DNA from: B18-G2 sp964432835
GTDB lineage: Archaea; Thermoplasmatota; E2; DHVEG-1; B18-G2
Direction of reading: 5' to 3'
NCBI GenBank assembly: GCA_964432835.1
Contig: CAYSPA010000010.1
Location: forward strand, 1-23,491
Length of the DNA stretch: 23,491 nt
Positions within the stretch are counted from its first letter, which is position 1. Each line of letters opens with the position of its first letter. The notes beneath the pieces were generated by a model that was given only the letters and a program-made list of their open reading frames with translations, was not told the DNA's origin and did not search any database. Shown one piece after another: positions 7,702-15,545 of this stretch. The translations under genes were made by a program, and so were the position numbers.

Positions 7702-7774
7702 TGCGGGTGCCGGGATTCGAACCCGGGTAATAGCCGTGGCAGGGCTATGTGATACCAGACTACACCACACCCGC
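7702..7774 (-). tRNA. tRNA-Gly (anticodon GCC)
   Basis: The minus strand folds into a complete 73-nt cloverleaf. The acceptor is GCGGGTG/CACCCGC. The D arm is a 3-bp stem with a T-T fourth position. The anticodon stem TAGCC/GGCTA carries loop CTGCCAC (anticodon GCC, glycine), the variable loop has 4 nt, and the T arm is CCGGG-TTCGAAT-CCCGG. The discriminator base is A. The 3' CCA is not encoded and there is no intron. It lies 36 bp downstream of the aconitase X small subunit on the same strand, but an AT-rich box at 7800-7807 about 29 nt upstream of its 5' end suggests its own promoter. Confidence 0.97.
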
Positions 7775-7799
7775 TACAATGAACATGTATACTTTTCCC

Positions 7800-7807
7800 A
7801 TTTAAGA
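7800..7807 (-). promoter_or_regulatory. candidate TATA box for tRNA-Gly
   Basis: CTTAAATG-like element on the minus strand, about 29 nt before the tRNA 5' end. It lies just past the stop codon of the aconitase X small-subunit gene. Confidence 0.35.
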
Positions 7808-7810
7808 TTT

Positions 7811-8212
7811 TTATCCATCCTCTGCTCTTCTTTTAATTTCAATCTCTCCTTTGTCACCATCCACCACAACAATATCTCCATCTCTGATTCTCGAGATATC
7901 TATCCCGTCTACACATGGAATTCCAGCAAGGATGACGCCGGCCGCGACGACGGTATCGATATTCTCTGTCACTATAGCGAGTGGTGCATTTCCATATCTT
8001 TTCAAACCATATATGATGTATGAACCAACTGTCGACCCCTTACCGTGGGGAAAGACCAGTATCTTTCCCTTTATACTTCTTCCTTCCAGAGGATGACCTT
8101 TCTCCACGATCTTTCCACTTTTTACATCCACGCCTCCATAGAATCCGATGGGTTCCATACTTACAACGGCGCATCCCTCAACCCTTCCAGGATATATCGT
8201 TTTCCCCTTCAT
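7811..8212 (-). CDS. phosphomevalonate dehydratase small subunit (aconitase X swivel domain)
   Basis: A 133-residue swivel-domain protein of the aconitase X (DUF126) family. The diagnostic segment FPHGKGSTVGSYIIYGL (about residues 54-70) carries the conserved Ser60 of the swivel domain. It starts with the typical GKTIYPGRVEGCAVVS. With the large subunit just upstream it should form the Fe-S enzyme that dehydrates (R)-5-phosphomevalonate to trans-anhydromevalonate 5-phosphate in the archaeal mevalonate pathway. Bacterial relatives can act on hydroxyproline derivatives, but the archaeal context and the HMG-CoA reductase in the window favour the isoprenoid role. The ATG overlaps the large-subunit stop (ATGA), so the two subunits are translationally coupled. 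Confidence 0.93.
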   Translation of the reverse strand: MKGKTIYPGRVEGCAVVSMEPIGFYGGVDVKSGKIVEKGHPLEGRSIKGKILVFPHGKGSTVGSYIIYGLKRYGNAPLAIVTENIDTVVAAGVILAGIPCVDGIDISRIRDGDIVVVDGDKGEIEIKRRAEDG

Positions 8213-9390
8213 ATTATCATCCCTATGAGTTCTTTCAAACTACCAAACACAACCCGACATCCACAGAGATTCGGCAGATAGTTTGCCGCCTTTCCGGAAT
8301 TCACACCCACCACCTTGAAACCCATCTCTTCTATTGGAGAAACCACCATGCATGTATCTGATATTATCTTTCCACCGGCCTTTTCTATTATCCTCGACAA
8401 TCCCGTATCAACCGACAGTTTCTTTACGAATCTTGAGGTGAATATCCAGAGGGGTTTTTTCAGCTTCTTGCCTTTAACCAGTGCCGAAATTTCCTTTATC
8501 TCGTTCAGAGATGCATGAGGGCAACCTATCATAACTGCATCCGGATTTTCTCCCGAGAACCTCTCCCTCCCTTCCTTTAGTTCCTCTTCACCCACACTGA
8601 ATTTTTCCAGACTGTCAAGATCAAAATTTCTCGCCTCGGGTGTTAAATCCTCGACGTGGTAAAGGGCTATGGAGCCAGTGGCAGCCATGGCGGCGCCGAG
8701 GGCTTTGAGATGGTCTGTGGTTGCAAACTTTATGCCCCTGAGATAGGGTATTCTGTTTTTCAGTACCCTGCCAAGATAGTAGCCGAGTAACCCAAAATCG
8801 GATATTTCATTCAGTTCTGTGTTGATATTCACGATTACATCTGGTTTTCTGTTCTCCTGGAGATGCAAACCATAGTTTGGGGTGACTCCGCATATGGAGG
8901 ATGCAAGTGCAGAAATGGCACCCTCTCTATTGGTTCTTGCGCCCATCACGGAGTTTGCAAAAGAGACAGCCGATGACTCCGCCCATGCCAGATGTTCTCC
9001 AAATCTGGGAATATTCCCTACGAGGTAGGGTGTACATGTCAATGTTGGGTATATGCCCATCTTTCTGAATGCTCTCACTATCCTCATCTGCTTCCTCGCA
9101 AAGTTCTCTGGATATCCCAGTTGTTTCCACATTCTTAGATCTACGCCGGCAGGGTTCAGATAGGATGGAACAACCGCTCTCGCTCCTCCTTTGGAGATGC
9201 TTTCAAGAAGTTCGAGACCGTATTCACCTATGGATTTGTAAGAAACACCGGATATCTGGCAGGATGAAACGGGTATCATTCTGTCAGCACCATAAATGTC
9301 ACCGATAACAACGAGAATCCTGAACATCTTCTCTTTAATCTCTCCGTACTCTCCGTCCAGTATTTTCTCTTCTTCTTTTGTAAGGTACAT
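8209..9390 (-). CDS. phosphomevalonate dehydratase large subunit (aconitase X catalytic domain)
   Basis: About 393 residues, the catalytic Fe-S half of archaeal aconitase X. Recognisable family blocks are VPSYLNPAGVDLRMW, NSVMGARTNREGAISALAS, NYGLHLQENRKP, MIGCPHASLNEIKEIS and SDTCMVVSPIEEMG followed by VNSGKAANYLPNLCG. The cysteines in GCPH, DTC and LCG are candidate cluster ligands. It acts in the cytoplasm between phosphomevalonate and isopentenyl phosphate. A GTG at 9396 is in frame, but the ATG at 9390 is preferred because GAGGTG (9396-9401) ends 5 nt before it and would overlap the GTG. A TATA box at 9435-9444 gives a leader of about 20 nt. It forms a two-gene operon with the small subunit. 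Confidence 0.94.
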   Translation of the reverse strand: MYLTKEEEKILDGEYGEIKEKMFRILVVIGDIYGADRMIPVSSCQISGVSYKSIGEYGLELLESISKGGARAVVPSYLNPAGVDLRMWKQLGYPENFARKQMRIVRAFRKMGIYPTLTCTPYLVGNIPRFGEHLAWAESSAVSFANSVMGARTNREGAISALASSICGVTPNYGLHLQENRKPDVIVNINTELNEISDFGLLGYYLGRVLKNRIPYLRGIKFATTDHLKALGAAMAATGSIALYHVEDLTPEARNFDLDSLEKFSVGEEELKEGRERFSGENPDAVMIGCPHASLNEIKEISALVKGKKLKKPLWIFTSRFVKKLSVDTGLSRIIEKAGGKIISDTCMVVSPIEEMGFKVVGVNSGKAANYLPNLCGCRVVFGSLKELIGMII

Positions 9391-9434
9391 GTGCACACCT
9401 CTGAAAATCCATCCCGTGGTATTCGCTTGAGGAT

Positions 9435-9444
9435 TTATATATAT
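9435..9444 (-). promoter_or_regulatory. TATA box for aconitase X operon
   Basis: ATATATAAAT on the minus strand is centred about 49 nt before the ATG. The predicted mRNA start near 9413 leaves a leader holding GAGGTG. It sits between the stop of the glycosyltransferase gene (9457) and the operon, so the operon does not need read-through from that gene. Confidence 0.6.
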
Positions 9445-9456
9445 GGTGATAAAGTT

Positions 9457-10536
9457 TCAGAGGGCGTTGTTTATCTCCTCGATGGTATTTTCCACGCTCT
9501 TCTCCACGTTACATTCTCTTCTCACACCACTGTACTTTCTCGCTTTCTTAACATCTTCCGGGAGATTCACCTTATCCTGGTCCACGCAGTAGAAGTTTCC
9601 TTTTTCCATATGATATTCCGCAAGATATTCCTGCTCAACCTGGCCCGGCGTCGGTATCAGCAGGGCTTTTGTCTTTATGACGGCAAGGTCCATTATGGTG
9701 GAGTATCCCGATCTTGATATCACCATCTTTGCCCTGTTGAGAAATTCTTCTCTTTTTTCCTTGCTTAGAATGCTGTATACCTCTATATTCCCTTCTTTCC
9801 GGAATACCTCCTCATCGGGTCTGCCGAGGGTGACAACTATTTTTCCATCCATATTTCCTATCTGTTTCATCAGTATATTTTCAAGGATACTTCTCTGCGG
9901 TTCCGGACCGGTTATGGAAATGAGATAATCTATATCCTTTTTGAGGTCTCTTTTTCTGAAATCGGAGAGTACACCAATATAGGCTATTTTATTTCTCTTT
10001 ATCAGTTTAAGATTATGAGATAGCTTTCCAGAGAGGTCATCGTTTTCGTAATCGGGCACCAAAAACTTGATGAATCTGTTTTTTAGGAAAAAGAGGTTGT
10101 ATATTTCGCTGCCGAATTCGAGGGTTCTCATGTTTAGAGGGTTCAGGATTCTCACCTGATGATTTATGAGAAACGAGGGGATTCTTCTGCTATAGATATC
10201 ATACCTGCCATCAGATATTATCACATCGATCTTTTCTTTCTCGAGGAGCTTCGTGACGAATTCCAAACCCCTGTGCATTCTGCTCATAAACTTTGGCCAG
10301 TAAAGAAAGGATTTTGCTATGAAGGCGCCTCTTGTCTCCGCTACAGGTATCGGGTAATCTTTCACATCAAAGTACCTTATACCTCCATCTCCCAGCTCTC
10401 TTTTTAGGAACTTGAGAGAATTACCGTGTGATATCACCGTGAGATTGTTTCCCTCCTCTATCAGTTTCCTCATTATTGGTAAAGATCTCGTTGCATGTCC
10501 GAGACCCCATGAGCATATACCGTATATGATGTTCAT
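9457..10536 (-). CDS. MJ1255-like glycosyltransferase (GT28/MurG-type fold)
   Basis: About 359 residues of a GT-B glycosyltransferase. The N-terminal Gly-rich loop is MNIIYGICSWGLGHATRS (1-18), with the GHxxR motif that binds the acceptor or diphosphate in MurG-like enzymes. The C-terminal donor-binding block is ISRSGYSTIMDLAVIKTKA followed by LIPTPGQVEQEYLAE, as in UDP-sugar-using members. Archaeal relatives of the MJ1255 group are annotated as putative glycosyltransferases without a defined substrate; a role in cell-surface or lipid glycosylation is inference. A TTG at 10539 is in frame, but ATG at 10536 is the sensible start: it lies 28 nt from the TATA box at 10560-10568, giving a leaderless message. 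It is divergent from pyrF across a 55-bp gap. Confidence 0.88.
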   Translation of the reverse strand: MNIIYGICSWGLGHATRSLPIMRKLIEEGNNLTVISHGNSLKFLKRELGDGGIRYFDVKDYPIPVAETRGAFIAKSFLYWPKFMSRMHRGLEFVTKLLEKEKIDVIISDGRYDIYSRRIPSFLINHQVRILNPLNMRTLEFGSEIYNLFFLKNRFIKFLVPDYENDDLSGKLSHNLKLIKRNKIAYIGVLSDFRKRDLKKDIDYLISITGPEPQRSILENILMKQIGNMDGKIVVTLGRPDEEVFRKEGNIEVYSILSKEKREEFLNRAKMVISRSGYSTIMDLAVIKTKALLIPTPGQVEQEYLAEYHMEKGNFYCVDQDKVNLPEDVKKARKYSGVRRECNVEKSVENTIEEINNAL

Positions 10537-10559
10537 CAAAGAACCGTATCCCCTAAACC

Positions 10560-10569
10560 CTTAAATACG
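10560..10569. promoter_or_regulatory. single TATA box shared by two divergent leaderless genes
   Basis: CTTAAATACG read on plus is CGTATTTAAG on minus, so it gives a usable TATA core in both directions. Its centre (about 10564.5) is 28.5 nt from the minus-strand ATG at 10536 and 27.5 nt from the plus-strand ATG at 10592. No other TATA-like element occurs in the 55-bp gap. Confidence 0.6.
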
Positions 10570-10591
10570 TTAGATTTTTTAGAGTGCAGCA

Positions 10592-11392
10592 ATGAGGTTC
10601 GTTGAAAAACTGGAAAAAGCGATGGACAAAAACGACTCTCTTCTGTGCGTGGGACTCGATACAGACCTCTCGAAAATACCTGATTATCTTAAAGATGATG
10701 AGAATCCTTTGCTCAGTTTCAACAAAGAGGTTGTATCACATACAAGAGATCTTGTGTGCAGTTACAAGATAAATCTCGCCTTTTATGAAGCATCTGGCAT
10801 CGCCGGTGTAAAGGCTCTCATTGACACGGTAAAAATCATACCGAACGATATTCCGGTGATAATAGATGGAAAGAGGGGAGATATAGGTAACACAGCGAGG
10901 ATGTATGCGAAAGCCATCTTTGAGGTTATAAAGGGAGATGCCACAACCCTGAATCCGTATCTCGGTTATGATTCTATCAAGCCATTTCTGGAATATGGAG
11001 ATAGATATGTGTTTGTTATCTGCAAGACATCGAATCCTTCTTCTTCAGAGATACAGGACAGAAAAGTGAATGGCAAAAGGCTGTACCAGCTTGTTGCGGA
11101 GAGGATAAAGGAATGGGGACCAAACTGCGGAGCGGTTGTGGGAGCAACATATCCCGAGGAGATCAGGGAAGTCAGAAAGATTCTCGGAGATGATAGAATC
11201 ATACTCATACCGGGAATAGGCAAGCAGGGTGGAGACCTTGAGAAATCTGTAAGATATGGTTGCACCAGCGGAAAGAATATCATAATAAATGTCTCACGCA
11301 GCGTGATATATGCGGAGGGGGATTTTCCACAGTGCGTGAGAGATGCGGCGGATGATCTCAGAAGGAATATCAATCTGTTCAGACCTTTCTAA
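10592..11392 (+). CDS. pyrF: orotidine 5'-phosphate decarboxylase, type 2
   Basis: A 266-residue enzyme that decarboxylates OMP to UMP, the last step of de novo pyrimidine synthesis. The TIM-barrel hallmarks are LCVGLDTDLSKIP (18-30), YKINLAFYEASG (58-69, substrate Lys) and the catalytic DGKRGDIGNTA (92-102) with Lys94 and Asp97. PGIG in the C-terminal half is the phosphate-binding loop. The length and the KRGDIGNTA form mark the longer type-2 subfamily, not the roughly 210-residue enzyme common in other archaea. That may indicate lateral acquisition or lineage preference. The ATG lies 28 nt from the shared TATA box and has no ribosome-binding site (leaderless). The next gene follows after about 46 bp, likely as an operon. 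Confidence 0.96.
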   Translation: MRFVEKLEKAMDKNDSLLCVGLDTDLSKIPDYLKDDENPLLSFNKEVVSHTRDLVCSYKINLAFYEASGIAGVKALIDTVKIIPNDIPVIIDGKRGDIGNTARMYAKAIFEVIKGDATTLNPYLGYDSIKPFLEYGDRYVFVICKTSNPSSSEIQDRKVNGKRLYQLVAERIKEWGPNCGAVVGATYPEEIREVRKILGDDRIILIPGIGKQGGDLEKSVRYGCTSGKNIIINVSRSVIYAEGDFPQCVRDAADDLRRNINLFRPF

Positions 11393-11438
11393 AAACGATT
11401 CACACCCAAAACTGAAAATCCAAACTCCGGTTGAGGTG

Positions 11439-12155
11439 ATGATGGATAAGAAGGAGATAAGAGAGTGGATGTGGGACAAACTGGAGAAGGAAGGTATATC
11501 GAGATTTCCTGGAGCGAGAGGCAGAATACCCAATTTTGTTGGTGCCGAAAAGGCCTCCCGAAGACTGGAAAAATTATCCGCATGGAAAAAGGCCGAGGTT
11601 GTTAAGATAAATCCGGACAGCCCACAAAAGGAAGCAAGGTACATGGCTCTATCATCCGGTAAAATATTGATTATGCCGACACCCAGATTGAGAGAGGGCT
11701 TTCTGATTCTTGAGCCGGATAAAATTAGACCAGAGGTTTACAGAGAGGCATCCTCCATACGTGGCGCATTCCGGTATGGGAGGAAGATTCCCATTGATGC
11801 GATTCCGGAGGTTGATGTTGTAATTATAGGCAGCGTGTGCGTTGATCACAGAGGGAACAGAATTGGAAAAGGCGGCGGCTACGCGGAGCTTGAATACAGC
11901 ATACTATTAGAGACAGGTGGGCTGGATGAAAGTACACCAGTAATAACCACCATTCACGATGTCCAGTTTGTCGATTTCGAGATACCCAGAGACGAGTTTG
12001 ACCTCGGCATAGATATAGTTGTTACTCCAACCCGGACAGTTAGGATAGATAACCCTACCAAACCAAAGGGTATAGTATGGGAGAAACTGCCCCGGGAGAA
12101 GATGGAGGAGATACCCGTGCTGATGGAACTCTTTTCCAGACGGAGAAATAAGTAG
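11439..12155 (+). CDS. 5-formyltetrahydrofolate cyclo-ligase-like protein
   Basis: About 238 residues. The C-terminal half carries the family signature VCVDHRGNRIGKGGGYAELE (about 175-193), equivalent to the G-x-R-x-G-x-GGGYYD phosphate/ATP loop of 5-formyl-THF cyclo-ligases. It also has the typical DVQFVD and EFDLGIDIVVTPT stretches. Bacterial enzymes convert 5-formyl-THF to methenyl-THF with ATP. Archaeal homologues are longer at the N-terminus and their substrate is uncertain, since many use tetrahydromethanopterin. The frame stays open upstream to 11343 inside pyrF, but the start is set at the paired ATGs (11439/11442) because GAGGTGAT lies at 11433-11440; 11442 is the better spaced of the two. 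It is probably co-transcribed with pyrF. Confidence 0.86.
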   Translation: MMDKKEIREWMWDKLEKEGISRFPGARGRIPNFVGAEKASRRLEKLSAWKKAEVVKINPDSPQKEARYMALSSGKILIMPTPRLREGFLILEPDKIRPEVYREASSIRGAFRYGRKIPIDAIPEVDVVIIGSVCVDHRGNRIGKGGGYAELEYSILLETGGLDESTPVITTIHDVQFVDFEIPRDEFDLGIDIVVTPTRTVRIDNPTKPKGIVWEKLPREKMEEIPVLMELFSRRRNK

Positions 12156-12177
12156 GGTATGTAAAATATCGCAAGAA

Positions 12178-12186
12178 ATTTATAGG
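12178..12186 (+). promoter_or_regulatory. TATA box for C25 peptidase gene
   Basis: ATTTATAGG is centred about 31 nt before the ATG at 12213. There is no Shine-Dalgarno before that ATG. Confidence 0.5.
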
Positions 12187-12212
12187 TCTGACTTGATAAT
12201 TTAATCCGTGAT

Positions 12213-13589
12213 ATGAGGAGAATCGGCACACTGATGATTGTTATCCTGTTTCTCTTTCCCACCCTATATCATGCAGAACATGAAAATGCCGTGTATGACC
12301 TCGTTATAATAGCTCCCCAGAAATTTCACAGAGCTCTTGAGCCTCTTGTAGAGCACAAGATAAAACATGGAATAAGGACAAAACTGGTCAGCATAGAGGA
12401 TGTCTATGACCAGATGTTCTGGTATGGAAGGGATAAAGCGGAGAAACTGAAATATTTCATAAAATTCGCGGTGGAGATATGGGGTGTAAAATATGTGCTT
12501 CTGGTTGGAGGGAAAAAGGGTCAAACCCCATTTGATGATTTCTGGATACCCGTGAGATACAGTCATCTGAGCAGGGGATACGACTATGGGACCAAATACA
12601 TCAGGGAAGGAAAGTTCCTCACGGACCTTTACTTTGCTGATATTTATGATGAAAATGGTAACTTCTCTTCGTGGGATGACAACGATAACGGAATTTTTGG
12701 AGAATGGCCCGAGGATGGTACAGCATTAGATAGACCGGATCTCCATCCCGATGTGTACGTTGGACGCTTGCCTTGCAGAAATATAAGAGATGTGAAGATA
12801 GTTGTCAGGAAAATCATAGAATACGAAAGCGGTGACTGGAGTAACAGCAAGTGGTTCAGGAGATTCGTCGTCGTGGCAGGAGATACATATCCGGAAAAAA
12901 CAGATTATTACGATGGAGAGGTTTACACCCAGCAGGGCATACTGTACATGGATGGATTCGATGCGGTGAAGTTATGGGCATCGGAGGGAAAATTGAGTCC
13001 CGCGAATGTCATAAGGGAGATAAACAGGGGATGTGGATTTATATGGTTCTCCGGGCACGGGAGTCCCGCGCTGTGGGGTACACATCCGCCAGATAGCGAG
13101 AAATGGATATATGGTCTGAAGTTGTGGCACATGTTCTTTCTCCACAACGGGAACAGATTGCCAATCTGCATCTCCGGAAGTGGATGTTTCAACAACATGT
13201 TCAATGTCAGTATACTGCACTCTGAGTGGGTCTACTTCAAGGGATTAATACCATATGGAATACCATATTGCTGGGGATGGGGTCTGGTCAGAAATCCAAG
13301 AGGAGGGAGCATCGCAACGATCGCCTCTACAGCCTTTAGTTACGAATCTCCAGACATAAGCAGAGGTGAGGGCGGGATAGAATGGCTGGATATGCACTTC
13401 TTTGAAAAGTATGCCGCCGGTTCAGAAACTCTTGGAGAGGTCTGGGCAAAAACGATAGAGGCGTTTCTTTCAAATTTCACCATCGACTGGAACGATACAA
13501 GCAGGAATGGCTCTGCTCTGATAGCAAAAAATGTTGAGGAGTGGTTACTGATTGGTGACCCGAGTCTCAGGATCGGTGGAGTATCTTAA
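12213..13589 (+). CDS. secreted C25 (gingipain-like) cysteine peptidase
   Basis: A 458-residue exported protein. An N-terminal signal peptide (RRIGTLMIVILFLFPTLYHAE, about 2-22) is followed by a caspase-fold peptidase domain. It has DLVIIAPQKF (29-38), LLVGG (96-100), DVYVGRLP (180-187), the catalytic His282 in FSGHGSP and catalytic Cys325 in SGSGCFNN. His-x(about 40)-Cys after beta strands is the C25/clan CD dyad. A Ca2+-like acidic loop DENGN/DDNDNG lies at about 146-160. The product ends LLIGDPSLRIGG, a common C25 domain end, without a clear transmembrane or sorting tail, so it is probably released outside the cell. Substrate and specificity are unknown. The 3' end overlaps that of the convergent beta-propeller gene by 23 bp. 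Confidence 0.88.
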   Translation: MRRIGTLMIVILFLFPTLYHAEHENAVYDLVIIAPQKFHRALEPLVEHKIKHGIRTKLVSIEDVYDQMFWYGRDKAEKLKYFIKFAVEIWGVKYVLLVGGKKGQTPFDDFWIPVRYSHLSRGYDYGTKYIREGKFLTDLYFADIYDENGNFSSWDDNDNGIFGEWPEDGTALDRPDLHPDVYVGRLPCRNIRDVKIVVRKIIEYESGDWSNSKWFRRFVVVAGDTYPEKTDYYDGEVYTQQGILYMDGFDAVKLWASEGKLSPANVIREINRGCGFIWFSGHGSPALWGTHPPDSEKWIYGLKLWHMFFLHNGNRLPICISGSGCFNNMFNVSILHSEWVYFKGLIPYGIPYCWGWGLVRNPRGGSIATIASTAFSYESPDISRGEGGIEWLDMHFFEKYAAGSETLGEVWAKTIEAFLSNFTIDWNDTSRNGSALIAKNVEEWLLIGDPSLRIGGVS

Positions 13590-15480
13590 CTAGGTCTCCG
13601 GCGGCGCCGCTGTGGATGGAATGAATGGGGAGGTTGATATCGCCGAGTACATGCAGTGTAGAGAGATCTGTCATCCTTATCTTTCCATCCGAGATCGTAT
13701 AAAGAACGTTGTCTATGTATAGAACTCTATTTACCGTGCTCACTGAATCGTTCTGAGGGACTTTACCCTTGTAATTCACTCCCGATGATGGGTCTACCGA
13801 GTAGACATAAACTCCGCTGAATGGTATCGATGTGTAAACTTCTTCTCTATCTGAGGTCATTGCTTTGATGAAGAAGTGTTCCTTTGTCACCGGTATCACC
13901 AGAAGATGTTTATCTCTATCAAACAACAGAGCCTTGTGGTCCCAGAGAGCTGGACATATTATACTCTCACCCTCTATGACCTCTCTGGATATTTCCACCG
14001 GGTTTTCCGGGTCTGAAACATCGAAGAATGAGATCTTCAAACCCGTTATTATCGTCTGACCATAGCTCGAGTTGGTGGTCTCTCTCCCTATGCCAATGAT
14101 GTGATTCTCGTCATATGGATGAAGGTATGTCGAAAATCCCGGAAGTTTAAGTTCTCCAAGAATCTCCGGATGATACGGATTTGAGAGGTCCAGAACGAAG
14201 AATGGGTCGATGTTCCTGAAGGTCACGACGTATGCTCTGTCTCCGTAGAATCTCACCGCGTATATCCTCTCTCCGGGTGCGATCTTTTCCAATGATGCCA
14301 CAATCCGGAGTTTCATATCAAGAATGTAAACGCCATTTGTGGATTTTCCGTTCCATACATCTCCCGATGTGGTTGCAATCCTGAAGAAGCCTCCGTGCTC
14401 ATCCATGGAGAACTGATTGAGAACCCTACCCGGTACTTCGCCGTGGCATGCATACCTTATCTTACCCTCCTCCATGGAAATGCGGTAGATGATTGTTTTT
14501 TCCTTCACCTTTTTATCCGAGGTTGTTTCGTGTACAAGTGAGCTGTCACTCTCAAGTATACGATAAACTCCATAGTCAATGCAGGCGAGGTAAAGATTCG
14601 AGCGGGATGCATACATGGTTGTCGTTGCTCCGGTGATAACTGCCACGTCATCTGTTACAGTCCCCTTAGTGATGTCGATTGCGGTAACGTATGTCATGAT
14701 GCAATCATACTGTTTTTCGGGTGGATGATAGATTTTCTCTGGGGGAATCTTAATTCTCTCTCCGTTGACGATGATTTCAGGTGGCGTGATGGTGGTTGAT
14801 GTGTTTTCCTTTTTGATAAGAACGTATGGTGACTCCGTCGTTATCACATAGATGTGATCTTCTACCATTCTCGCATCGAATATCGTGCCTTCCAGATCTA
14901 TTCTGCTCACTTTAACCGGATTATCTTTTGAGGATATATCGTAAATCTCAACCACTCCGGACCCGGGGAACCAGTAAAGATGTGGTCTGAATGGAGGAGG
15001 AGTGTACGATGTACCGAGTACTATCAACCGGTCGGCGCTCAGAAAGAGACCCCTGATGGTGTAGTTCATCTCCATCGTGAATGAAATCGTTGCGTTCTGC
15101 CAGGGGTATGCTTTTATTATGCAGAGCATGTCGCCTCTGGCGAGATAGATGTACTCTCCATCCGTCTTCACCATGTCCATCTCATCCACTCCTTCCACCT
15201 GAACGTTTGTCGTGGAGAAATCATGAGTATTTTCACCAGTTGTCACGGTCTTTGGAGAGGAGCCTATCTCCGCGATCATGACCCTCCCATCGTAAACGTA
15301 CGGCGGCGCCGCCTTATTCAGTGATTCCTCTATGTATTGCTGGAGTTCGGTATAAGAGGAGAATGTTCTCAGTTCGTACTGAAGTCCCGCACCTGTTTCC
15401 AAAATTTGGAGGGGGTACAATGGCGTCACAACCGCTGCAACCACCGCGGATATCCACAGTATCATTACCGCCCGGTTCAT
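13567..15480 (-). CDS. secreted beta-propeller-domain protein (COG4880-like)
   Basis: A 637-residue exported protein. The signal peptide is residues about 4-22 (AVMILWISAVVAAVVTPLYP). The block HDFSTTNVQVEGVDEMDMVK-TDGEYIYLARG (about 87-117) is the hallmark start of the Beta_propel family (secreted proteins with a C-terminal beta-propeller). Repeated blade-like strands follow, such as VVEIYDISSKDNPVKVSRI, PFFVLDLSNPYHPEILGEL and ISFFDVSDPENPVEISREV. No C-terminal anchor is visible. The family has no established biochemical role; ligand or protein binding at the cell surface is plausible. The promoter has a TATA box centred 29.5 nt before the ATG (leaderless). A palindrome at 15523-15544 is also found upstream of the adjacent regulator gene, so this gene is probably under that regulator's control. 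Confidence 0.9.
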   Translation of the reverse strand: MNRAVMILWISAVVAAVVTPLYPLQILETGAGLQYELRTFSSYTELQQYIEESLNKAAPPYVYDGRVMIAEIGSSPKTVTTGENTHDFSTTNVQVEGVDEMDMVKTDGEYIYLARGDMLCIIKAYPWQNATISFTMEMNYTIRGLFLSADRLIVLGTSYTPPPFRPHLYWFPGSGVVEIYDISSKDNPVKVSRIDLEGTIFDARMVEDHIYVITTESPYVLIKKENTSTTITPPEIIVNGERIKIPPEKIYHPPEKQYDCIMTYVTAIDITKGTVTDDVAVITGATTTMYASRSNLYLACIDYGVYRILESDSSLVHETTSDKKVKEKTIIYRISMEEGKIRYACHGEVPGRVLNQFSMDEHGGFFRIATTSGDVWNGKSTNGVYILDMKLRIVASLEKIAPGERIYAVRFYGDRAYVVTFRNIDPFFVLDLSNPYHPEILGELKLPGFSTYLHPYDENHIIGIGRETTNSSYGQTIITGLKISFFDVSDPENPVEISREVIEGESIICPALWDHKALLFDRDKHLLVIPVTKEHFFIKAMTSDREEVYTSIPFSGVYVYSVDPSSGVNYKGKVPQNDSVSTVNRVLYIDNVLYTISDGKIRMTDLSTLHVLGDINLPIHSIHSGAAGDLVKILHRS

Positions 15481-15505
15481 GAAATTATCTATACATCTCC
15501 GCGAT

Positions 15506-15513
15506 ATATATAA
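15506..15513 (-). promoter_or_regulatory. TATA box for beta-propeller gene
   Basis: TTATATAT on the minus strand is centred 29.5 nt before the ATG at 15480. This fits a leaderless mRNA. Confidence 0.65.
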
Positions 15514-15522
15514 GAGACGAAA

Positions 15523-15544
15523 ATGTTAGGTATCTTCCTAACAT
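15523..15544. promoter_or_regulatory. palindromic operator 1 (TTAGG-N6-CCTAA)
   Basis: ATGTTAGG-TATCTT-CCTAACAT has perfect 8-bp arms and a 6-bp spacer. It is centred 24 bp upstream of the TATA-box centre of the beta-propeller gene and shares the TTAGGTAT/CCTAA core with operator 2 at 16396-16411. It lies 1 bp past the stop codon of the regulator gene. Confidence 0.65.
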
Positions 15545-15545
15545 A

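Noticed and set aside
11343..11438. Upstream extension of the cyclo-ligase-like gene into pyrF
   Set aside because: The extra 32 residues overlap the end of pyrF and do not look like the family, and GAGGTG directly before 11439/11442 supports the later start.
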